Source: Myxococcales bacterium (lineage in GTDB: Bacteria > Myxococcota > Myxococcia > Myxococcales > Anaeromyxobacteraceae). From it: DNA of 5,422 nucleotides. The DNA lies in contig JAJZTO010000213.1 of the NCBI GenBank assembly GCA_021848865.1, positions 1-5,422 of the forward strand, given 5' to 3'. The position numbers and the translations under genes are program-made. Shown here piece by piece: positions 1-4,238 of the stretch (position 1 is its first letter; the number at the start of each line of letters is the position of its first letter). The notes under the pieces are model-generated. The model was not told where the DNA came from and ran no database searches. It saw only the letters and a list, made by a program, of their open reading frames with translations.

Positions 1-1
1 G

Positions 2-550
2 GCGCTCCTGGTGCGCGCCAAGGTGGAGCGGATCTACGGCCGGCACCCGGGCATGGGGCCGCTCACCGTCATCGGCCACTCCCAGGGCGGGCTGGTGGGG
101 GCATGGTACGTGAAGAAGCTGGGCGGGTGGCGGCGGGTGCGGGCCCTGGTGACGCTGGGCACGCCGTTCCACGGCTCGCCGGCGGCCTACGCCATGGCGC
201 CGCTGGCGCTGGTGGCGCCGGCCGTCTGGCAGATGGCGCCGCGCAGCACCTTCCTGCGCCGCCTGGAGCGCGGCGCCTGGCCGCCGGGAGTGCGGCTGGC
301 CTCCCTCTGGTCCCGCGGCGACCTGGTCACGCCCTTCCCGTCGGGCGTGGTCGCGACCTTCGGCCTGCCCTACGTCCGCAACGTCGAGGTGGAGGCCGGC
401 GGCCACCGCGAGTTCCTCTTCAAGCGGCGCATCTACCGGGCGCTGGTCGAGGAGCTGCGGGCCGGCGAGGAGCCGGCCCCGGTGGCGCTGGCCGGGCCCC
501 GGCTGGCGGCGGTCCCGGTCCGCCCCGACGGCGGCCGGCGGGCGGGGTAG
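2..550 (+). CDS. Alpha/beta-hydrolase (lipase/esterase-like), C-terminal part; 5' end outside the window
   Basis: The reading frame is open from the window edge (first whole codon at base 2), so the true start lies upstream; the GTG at 11 is probably an internal Val. The sequence shows a complete alpha/beta-hydrolase triad in order. The nucleophile elbow GHSQGG puts Ser at codon 82-84; Asp lies in WSRGDLVTPF about 80 residues later, and His in EAGGHREF about 28 residues after that. The stretch VTLGTPFHGS after the elbow is typical of triacylglycerol lipases and PGAP1-like esterases, where a cleared substrate pocket follows the elbow. The substrate is unknown; a lipid or ester is likely. The last 30 or so residues are Ala/Pro/Arg-rich and look like a disordered tail. 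The N-terminal part, with the oxyanion residue and any signal peptide or lipobox, is not visible, so localisation cannot be judged. The next gene starts 9 bp after the stop, suggesting cotranscription. Confidence 0.85.
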   Translation, partial: ALLVRAKVERIYGRHPGMGPLTVIGHSQGGLVGAWYVKKLGGWRRVRALVTLGTPFHGSPAAYAMAPLALVAPAVWQMAPRSTFLRRLERGAWPPGVRLASLWSRGDLVTPFPSGVVATFGLPYVRNVEVEAGGHREFLFKRRIYRALVEELRAGEEPAPVALAGPRLAAVPVRPDGGRRAG

Positions 551-559
551 ACTCGCGGA

Positions 560-1009
560 GTGCGCGACCGCCGCTTCGACTGGCTCTACGACCGCACCCG
601 CCAGCCGGTGAAGGAGTTCATCCTGGAGCGCTTCGCCGCGGAGCTGGCGCGGGAGCTCTCGGCCTGGCCGCCGCCGGTGGTGGAGTGGGTGAGCGAGGAG
701 CTGCGGGCGCGCTGGGCGGCGGGGCTCGAGGCGCCGCCCCGGGAGCAGGTGATGCGCCTCGCCCTCCGGCTGGCCCGGCTCGACCTCCGGCGCGAGTTCG
801 AGGCGGCCGAGCGGCTCCTCGCGACCGAGGGGCGGCGGGCCTTCCAGACGCCGGCGGAGGAGGCGGCCGGCCACCTGCTCTCGCGCTTCGTGTCCGAGAA
901 GTGCCTGGGCCTGAAGGAGTGGGCCGAGGGGGCGCGGCTCACCCGCGAGGACCTGGTGCGGGCGGTGGAGCGGGCGGAGGCCGGGCTCTTCCCGGCCGCG
1001 GGCGGCTGA
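560..1009 (+). CDS. Hypothetical protein, 149 aa, helical, family not recognised
   Basis: I do not recognise this protein. It starts at a GTG, the first possible start after the upstream in-frame stop at 548-550. A GGAG overlaps the start codon itself, so there is no well-spaced ribosome binding site; coupling to the hydrolase gene 9 bp upstream is likely. The protein is soluble-looking, with no signal peptide or membrane segment, and is rich in Arg, Glu, Ala and Leu. Charged amphipathic helices run through residues 15-52, 62-90 and 98-145. Notable residues are a Trp/Tyr-rich N-terminus (FDWLYDRTRQPVKEF), a Pro-Pro-Pro break near 37-39 and a single Cys near 115. The frame keeps strong G/C third positions over 450 bases, and the clean stop-to-start junction supports a real gene. 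The reverse strand over 586-942 is also open, but its product is Arg/Ser-rich in the way expected of a shadow frame. Function is unknown. Confidence 0.7.
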   Translation: MRDRRFDWLYDRTRQPVKEFILERFAAELARELSAWPPPVVEWVSEELRARWAAGLEAPPREQVMRLALRLARLDLRREFEAAERLLATEGRRAFQTPAEEAAGHLLSRFVSEKCLGLKEWAEGARLTREDLVRAVERAEAGLFPAAGG

Positions 1010-1013
1010 GGGA

Positions 1014-1052
1014 CGCCGGGGCGCGCCGGCCGATCCGCCGGGGCGCGCCGGC
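1014..1052. repeat. 17-bp direct repeat, two exact copies
   Basis: The 17-base word CGCCGGGGCGCGCCGGC occurs at 1014-1030 and again at 1036-1052, separated by CGATC. Each copy contains the self-complementary core GGCGCGCC. The pair lies between the stop of the 149-aa gene and the 3' end of the convergent transaldolase gene, directly next to a GC hairpin at 1053-1076. The identity is exact, but the word is pure G/C, so some similarity by chance is expected in this genome. A part in stopping transcription from both sides is possible but unproven. Confidence 0.7.
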
Positions 1053-1076
1053 GGCGGGGGACGGGCCCCGCCCTAC
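1053..1076 (-). terminator. GC hairpin overlapping the transaldolase stop codon; probable relative of the 3502-3688 repeats
   Basis: GGCGGGG at 1053-1059 pairs perfectly with CCCCGCC at 1066-1072 across a 6-nt loop. The following CCCTAC contains the reverse complement of the transaldolase stop codon (1073-1075). Compared with 3548-3572, 22 of 25 aligned columns are identical, with two mismatches and one gap, including the non-GC flank CCCTAC. On the minus strand the gene therefore ends TAG-GGCGGGGC, as the class II aldolase ends TAG-GGGCGGGGC on the plus strand. There is no U-tract, so this is not a classical intrinsic terminator. It could still block or mark the 3' end of the mRNA. Relationship to the other repeats is likely but not certain, given the base composition. 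Confidence 0.45.
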
Positions 1077-1720
1077 TCCTTGGGAACCTTCTCCCAGTCG
1101 GCCAGGAACTTCTTCAGGCCGATCTCGGTGAGCGGGTGGTTCGCCAGCTGGCCGATCACCGCGAAGGGGATGGTGGCGACGTCGGCGCCGAGCCGGGCCG
1201 CCTCCAGCACGTGCACGGGGTGGCGCACGCTGGCCACCAGCACCTTGGTCGCGAAGTCGTAGCTCCGGTAGATCTCGACGATCTGGCTCACCATCGCCAT
1301 CCCGTCCTCGGAGACGTCGTCGAGGCGGCCGACGAAGGGGGAGACGTAGGTGGCGCCGGCCTTGGCCGCGAGCAGCGCCTGGACCGGGGAGAAGCACAGG
1401 GTGACGTTGGTGCGGATGCCCTCGGCGGCGAGGGAGCGGACCGCCCGCAGCCCCTCGACGATCAGCGGCACCTTGACCACCACGTTGTCGGCCACCTTGG
1501 CCAGCGCCCGGGCCTCCTTCATCATCCCGGCGTGGTCCACCGCGGTGACCTCGGCCGAGACCGGGCCCGGGACCAGGGCGGTGATCTCCTTCAGCACCTC
1601 GGAGAACTTGCGCCCGGTCCTGGCGACCAGCGACGGGTTGGTGGTCACTCCGTCGCAGAGCCCCATGGCGAGGGCCTTCTGGATCTCGCCGACGTCGGCG
1701 GAGTCGATGAAGAACTGCAT
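1073..1720 (-). CDS. tal: Transaldolase, small single-domain type (TalC/FSA-like family)
   Basis: This cytosolic (beta/alpha)8-barrel enzyme moves a dihydroxyacetone unit between sugar phosphates in the non-oxidative pentose phosphate pathway. The 215 residues match the usual length of the short MipB/TalC family. Visible motifs, numbered from MQFFIDSAD: Asp6, TTNPS with Asn28, SAEV with Glu57, Schiff-base Lys83 in VVKVPL, NVTL (Asn105, Thr107), and SPFVGR (Ser127, Phe129, Arg132). E. coli fructose-6-phosphate aldolase has Gln and Tyr where this protein has Glu57 and Phe129, so true transaldolase activity is favoured even though databases often label the family fructose-6-phosphate aldolase. 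I chose the ATG at 1720 because GGAGG at 1728-1732 lies 7 nt upstream of it; an in-frame ATG at 1726 lies only 1 nt from that site. The gene is divergent from kdsD. Its stop codon lies inside a GC hairpin. Confidence 0.93.
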   Translation of the reverse strand: MQFFIDSADVGEIQKALAMGLCDGVTTNPSLVARTGRKFSEVLKEITALVPGPVSAEVTAVDHAGMMKEARALAKVADNVVVKVPLIVEGLRAVRSLAAEGIRTNVTLCFSPVQALLAAKAGATYVSPFVGRLDDVSEDGMAMVSQIVEIYRSYDFATKVLVASVRHPVHVLEAARLGADVATIPFAVIGQLANHPLTEIGLKKFLADWEKVPKE

Positions 1721-1727
1721 GCGCATG

Positions 1728-1732
1728 CCTCC
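1728..1732 (-). promoter_or_regulatory. Ribosome binding site of the transaldolase gene
   Basis: Read on the minus strand this is GGAGG, 7 nt before the ATG at 1720. It decides the start between two in-frame ATG codons six bases apart, because the other ATG (1726) would have only 1 nt of spacing. The chosen start gives the N-terminus MQFFIDSAD, which matches the usual start of this enzyme family. Confidence 0.75.
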
Positions 1733-1758
1733 GGGATGGGCTGGCGGGGAGGGGCCTA

Positions 1759-1788
1759 CCTATAGCCGGTCCGCCCGACGGGCCGCAA
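1759..1788 (-). promoter_or_regulatory. Possible sigma-70-like promoter for the transaldolase gene
   Basis: On the minus strand, TTGCGG (1788-1783) and TATAGG (1764-1759) are separated by 18 nt. They match the -35 and -10 consensus at TTG and TATA. This is the most AT-rich spot in the gap between the two divergent genes. A start of transcription near 1750 would leave a leader of about 30 nt with the GGAGG site in it. The match is partial and untested. Confidence 0.35.
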
Positions 1789-1825
1789 CGCCCGCCGCAG
1801 CCCGGATCGTGGTAAACGCTCCGCC

Positions 1826-2836
1826 ATGCCCAGCCGGAAGAAGGACGGCGCCGCGGCACGGAAGCGGCCCGGGCGTTCCAGGCTCGTCGCCTACGGCCGC
1901 ACGGTCCTCCAGACCGAGGCCCGGGCCATCTCCAGCCTGGCGCTCGGCGCCGGCTTCGGCACCGCCGTCGAGTGGATCCTGGACTGCAAGGGCCGGGTGG
2001 TGGTCACCGGCATGGGGAAGCCGGGCTTCGTGGCCCAGAAGATCTCGGCCACCCTGGCCTCGACCGGGACCCCGTCGCTCTACGTCCACCCCGCCGAGGC
2101 GGCGCACGGCGACCTGGGCCGGATCGCCCGGGACGACCTGGTGCTGGCGCTCTCCAACAGCGGGGAGACCGAGGAGATCCTCCGGCTGCTCCCGGCGCTG
2201 CGCCGCATCGGGGCCCGCATCGTGGCCTTCACCCGCGACCACCAGAACCCGCTGGCGCGCGGCGCCGACCTGGTGGTGCCGCTCGGCCCCATCGAGGAGG
2301 CCTGCCCGCTCGGCCTGGCGCCCACCGCCTCCACCGCGGCGCTGCTGGCCCTGGGCGACGCCCTGGCGATGACGGTGCTGGAGAGCCGCCCCTTCGACCG
2401 CGAGGACTTCGCCCTCTACCACCCGGCCGGCAAGCTGGGGCGCGGCCTGATGAAGGTGCGCGAGGTGATGCGCAAGGGCGACGCCAACCCGCTGGTGCGC
2501 GAGAGCCAGACGCTGGCCGACTGCGTGGCGGTGATGACCCGGACGCCGGGCCGCCCCGGCGCCGCCACGGTGGTGGACGGGCGCGGGCGGCTGGTCGGGG
2601 TCTTCACCGACGGCGACCTGCGGCGACTGGTGGAGCACCACGAGGTGGACTTCCGCGCCCGGGTGGGGACGCTCATGACCCGGAACCCCCGCACGGTGCG
2701 GCCCGAGGCGCTGGTGGCCGACGCCACCCGGATCCTGCGCGGCGCCGCCATCGACCAGGTCCCGGTGGTGGACGAGGCCGGCCGGCCGGTGGGGCTGCTC
2801 GACGTCCAGGACCTGCTGGCGGCGAAGGTGCTGTAG
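1826..2836 (+). CDS. kdsD: D-arabinose-5-phosphate isomerase (KpsF/GutQ family), SIS plus tandem CBS domains
   Basis: The enzyme interconverts ribulose 5-phosphate and arabinose 5-phosphate in the cytosol, the first step towards the lipopolysaccharide sugar KDO. The 336 residues match the family. A basic N-terminus is followed by a SIS domain (about 40-185) and two CBS domains (about 212-270 and 280-336). Family signatures are clear: VTGMGKPG with Lys65, STGTPSLYVHPAEAAHGDLG with His88, LSNSGETEE (sugar-phosphate loop, 110-117), EEACPLGLAPTASTAA with Glu157-158, and LYHPAGKLGR with His199. Lys65, His88 and His199 correspond to E. coli KdsD Lys59, His88 and His193. The motif here reads GKPG where E. 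coli has GKSG. No Shine-Dalgarno site is visible before the ATG, and no better in-frame start is apparent, so the mRNA may be leaderless or weakly initiated. kdsA, kdsB and kdsC are not in the window. The class II aldolase gene follows after 17 bp. Confidence 0.93.
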   Translation: MPSRKKDGAAARKRPGRSRLVAYGRTVLQTEARAISSLALGAGFGTAVEWILDCKGRVVVTGMGKPGFVAQKISATLASTGTPSLYVHPAEAAHGDLGRIARDDLVLALSNSGETEEILRLLPALRRIGARIVAFTRDHQNPLARGADLVVPLGPIEEACPLGLAPTASTAALLALGDALAMTVLESRPFDREDFALYHPAGKLGRGLMKVREVMRKGDANPLVRESQTLADCVAVMTRTPGRPGAATVVDGRGRLVGVFTDGDLRRLVEHHEVDFRARVGTLMTRNPRTVRPEALVADATRILRGAAIDQVPVVDEAGRPVGLLDVQDLLAAKVL

Positions 2837-2853
2837 CGGCCCCGACCTCGACC

Positions 2854-3516
2854 ATGGCCCGCTCGACCAGGACGGCGAAGGAGCAGGCGCTCCGCGAGGA
2901 GCTGGTGGCGGTCTGCCGCCGCCTCTGGGAGCGGGACCTCATCGGCGCGGCGGAGGGCAACGTCTCGGCGCGCCTCGGCCCGGACCGGTTCCTGGTGACG
3001 CCGGCCGGGGTCGGCAAGGGGAGCCTCCGGCCCGCCGACCTGGTGGTGGTGGACGGGGCCGGCGCCGTGGTGAAGGGGCGCGGGCGCGCCTCCTCCGAGC
3101 TGCGGATGCACCTCGCCGCCTACGCCGCCCGCCCCGACGCCGCGGCGCTGGTCCACGCCCACCCGCTCACCGCCGTCGCGCTGACCGTGGCCGGCCTCCC
3201 GCCGCCGAACCACCTCGTGCCCGAGGCCTCGGTGACGCTGGGCGAGGTGGCGGTGGCGCCCTTCGCGACGCCGGGCACCGAGGAGCTCCCGCGGGCCCTG
3301 GCGCCGCTCCTGCCGCGGCACGACGTCATCCTGCTCGCGCGCCACGGCGCCCTGGCGCTGGGCGCGTCCCTGGCGGAGGCCTGCGACCGGATGGAGACGC
3401 TGGAGCGGGTGGCCCGGGTGGCGCTGCTGGCGCGGCTCGCGGGGCGCTGCGAGCCGCTCCCGGCCGAGGCGGTGGCCCGGGTGGTCGCCGCCGCCCGGGC
3501 CACACCACGGGTGTAG
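2854..3516 (+). CDS. Class II aldolase/adducin-family protein (L-fuculose-phosphate-aldolase-like)
   Basis: This is a zinc-dependent, cytosolic sugar-phosphate aldolase or epimerase fold of 220 residues, the usual length. Family motifs in order: GNVSAR (35-40), TPAG (49-52), the catalytic-acid region SSELRMH with Glu82, the zinc ligands of HAHP (His101, His103), and a third His in LARHGALALG (His164). These correspond to Glu73, His92, His94 and His155 of E. coli FucA. The substrate (fuculose, rhamnulose or ribulose phosphate, or another) cannot be assigned, because no kinase or isomerase of a known sugar pathway adjoins it. The ATG lies 17 bp after the kdsD stop without a clear Shine-Dalgarno site, so translational coupling in one operon is likely. 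Oddly, the last four codons (Thr-Pro-Arg-Val) and the stop codon lie inside a dispersed-type hairpin repeat starting at 3502. The natural C-terminus may therefore have been replaced when the repeat arrived. Confidence 0.88.
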   Translation: MARSTRTAKEQALREELVAVCRRLWERDLIGAAEGNVSARLGPDRFLVTPAGVGKGSLRPADLVVVDGAGAVVKGRGRASSELRMHLAAYAARPDAAALVHAHPLTAVALTVAGLPPPNHLVPEASVTLGEVAVAPFATPGTEELPRALAPLLPRHDVILLARHGALALGASLAEACDRMETLERVARVALLARLAGRCEPLPAEAVARVVAAARATPRV

Positions 3517-3590
3517 GGGCGGGGCTCGTCCCCGCCCTGGCCACACCGGCGGGGGACAAGCCCCCGCCCTACGGACACGGGAACCAGGAT
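3502..3590. repeat. Tandem repeat unit 1 (full, 89 bp): small palindrome plus two facing GC hairpins
   Basis: The unit runs from ACACC to CAGGAT. It contains a small palindrome, ACACC-ACG-GGTGT (3502-3514). Next is hairpin A1, GGGCGGGG (3517-3524) with CCCCGCCC (3530-3537) and loop CTCGT. After an 11-nt spacer comes hairpin B1, GGCGGGGG (3548-3555) with CCCCCGCC (3561-3568) and loop ACAAG. B1 is close to the reverse complement of A1, including the GTAG/CTAC edges, so 3513-3572 also forms one larger imperfect palindrome. A tail, CGGACACGGGAACCAGGAT, completes the unit. The left end overlaps the last codons and the stop of the aldolase gene. Confidence 0.85.
3517..3537 (+). terminator. Hairpin A1, candidate 3'-end signal of the aldolase gene
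   Basis: A perfect 8-bp G/C stem with loop CTCGT begins one base after the aldolase stop codon (3514-3516). It has no U-tract. A stem this strong at the very end of the gene could stabilise the mRNA 3' end or assist termination, and B1 could pair with it in a longer structure. This function is inferred from position and shape only. Confidence 0.3.
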
Positions 3591-3653
3591 ACACCGCGGG
3601 TGTATGGGGGGCGGGGGGACAAGCCCCCGCCCTACGGACGCGGGATCCAGGAT
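3591..3653. repeat. Tandem repeat unit 2 (63 bp), internally deleted copy of unit 1
   Basis: Unit 2 starts directly where unit 1 ends and has the same boundaries, ACACC to CAGGAT. With the preceding T it holds a perfect palindrome, TACACC-GCG-GGTGTA (3590-3604). A G-rich stretch then passes straight into hairpin B2 (GGGGG 3614-3618, loop ACAAG, CCCCC 3624-3628, with further pairs beyond one bulged G). The right 35 bases (3619-3653) match 3556-3590 with two mismatches. Unit 1 is 26 bp longer; the missing part is one hairpin arm and the spacer between two G-runs. A deletion by slippage between the G-runs would explain this. Confidence 0.82.
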
Positions 3654-3688
3654 TTCCGTCCTGTAGGGGCGGGGCTCGTCCCCGCCCT
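3654..3688. repeat. Tandem repeat unit 3, partial: exact second copy of the A hairpin block
   Basis: The 27 bases at 3662-3688 are identical to 3512-3538, exactly 150 bp upstream. The bases before them (3654-3661, TTCCGTCC) replace the small palindrome seen at the start of units 1 and 2, so this copy is degenerate at its left end and stops after the A hairpin. Its tail-to-tail arrangement with B2 (CCTACGGAC at 3631-3639 against GTCCTGTAGG at 3658-3667) makes another imperfect inverted repeat. It ends 4 bp before the folK stop codon. Confidence 0.85.
3667..3687 (-). terminator. Hairpin A2, candidate 3'-end signal of folK
   Basis: GGGCGGGG (3667-3674) pairs perfectly with CCCCGCCC (3680-3687) across a 5-nt loop. 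On the minus strand the stem begins 5 nt after the folK stop codon. There is no U-tract, so classical intrinsic termination is doubtful. Position alone suggests a 3'-end role for the dapB-FAH-folK transcript. Confidence 0.3.
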
Positions 3689-3692
3689 CCGC

Positions 3693-4181
3693 CTAGAGGG
3701 GGTAGCGGCCCGCCTCCCGCAGCTCCGCGGGAGGGCAGGCGGCGAGCAGCTCGGCCACGGTGGCGCCGGCCCCGGGGACCTCGACGTCGGGGCAGAGCTC
3801 GGCGAGCGGCTGCAGCACGAAGCGGCGCGCCGTGAGCCCGGGGTGCGGGACCTGGAGGTCCGGCGTGTCGACGCGCTCGCCCCCGAAGAGCAGCAGGTCG
3901 AGGTCCAGGGTGCGCGGGCCCCACCGCCCCTCGCGGACCCGCCCCGCCCCGTCCTCCACCAGGCGAAGCAGCTCGTGGAGCCGGCCGGCGGGGAGGCGGC
4001 TCTCCAGCTCCAGCACCGCGTTCAGGTAGTGCGGCTGGGGCGGCCCCATGGGCGCGGTCTCCCAGACGGTGGAGGCCCGCAGCACCGCCACCCCCGAGGA
4101 GGCGCGCAGCCCCTTCGCCGCCTGGGCCAGGTAGGCCCAGCGGTCGCCCAGGTTCGAGCCGACGCCGACGTACGCGCGCAT
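3693..4181 (-). CDS. folK: 2-amino-4-hydroxy-6-hydroxymethyldihydropteridine diphosphokinase (HPPK)
   Basis: HPPK transfers pyrophosphate from ATP to 6-hydroxymethyl-7,8-dihydropterin, the step before dihydropteroate synthase in folate synthesis; it is cytosolic. The 162 residues match the family length. Signatures in order: VGSNLGDR (7-14), the pterin-loop motif STVWETAPMGPPQPHYLNAV (37-56), Glu76 in RLVEDGAGR, RWGPRTLDLDLLLFG with Arg86, Arg90 and the two magnesium-binding Asp (93, 95), and VPHPGLTARRFVLQPLAEL with His113. The start MRAYVGVGSN fits the family. The upstream Shine-Dalgarno is weak (GTGGG next to the ATG). The gene lies 57 bp downstream of the FAH-family gene on the same strand and is probably the last gene of the dapB operon. 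No folP, folB or folE adjoins it here. A GC hairpin repeat follows its stop codon. Confidence 0.95.
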   Translation of the reverse strand: MRAYVGVGSNLGDRWAYLAQAAKGLRASSGVAVLRASTVWETAPMGPPQPHYLNAVLELESRLPAGRLHELLRLVEDGAGRVREGRWGPRTLDLDLLLFGGERVDTPDLQVPHPGLTARRFVLQPLAELCPDVEVPGAGATVAELLAACPPAELREAGRYPL

Positions 4182-4238
4182 CCCACACCGGATGTAACCC
4201 GGCGGGGCCGTCCAGGCCAGCGCGCGGCGGGCGCCCCC

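Noticed and set aside
548..562. Possibility that the 149-aa gene is the continuation of the hydrolase after an in-frame nonsense mutation (both share one frame)
   Set aside because: The hydrolase already has its full triad and ends in a disordered tail as expected, and the second protein has its own start and distinct character.
103..1131. Long plus-strand open frame across the hydrolase and the 149-aa gene
   Set aside because: Its product is Gly/Ala/Pro/Arg-rich without motifs and overlaps two frames with better support; a shadow frame of high-GC coding DNA.
1724..1726. Upstream ATG as transaldolase start
   Set aside because: It would lie 1 nt from the GGAGG site; the ATG at 1720 has proper spacing and matches the family N-terminus.
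939..1859. 306-codon minus-strand frame over the transaldolase
   Set aside because: Low-complexity product in another frame; the transaldolase frame carries all catalytic motifs.
1760..2641. 293-codon minus-strand frame antisense to kdsD
   Set aside because: His/Gly/Gln-rich product with no family features, opposite a well-supported KdsD frame.
3502..3688. CRISPR array
   Set aside because: The units are contiguous, differ in length, have no unique spacers of constant size, and no cas genes are present; the structure is nested hairpins.
2416..4188. 590-codon minus-strand frame across kdsD, the aldolase gene, the repeats and folK
   Set aside because: It crosses several real genes, and its internal repeat (RVRRAGACPP twice) is only the hairpin array translated.
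4185..4196. ACACCGGATGTA upstream of folK, resembling the small palindrome of the repeat array
   Set aside because: The match is imperfect and no GC hairpin with the characteristic loop accompanies it; too short to separate from chance.
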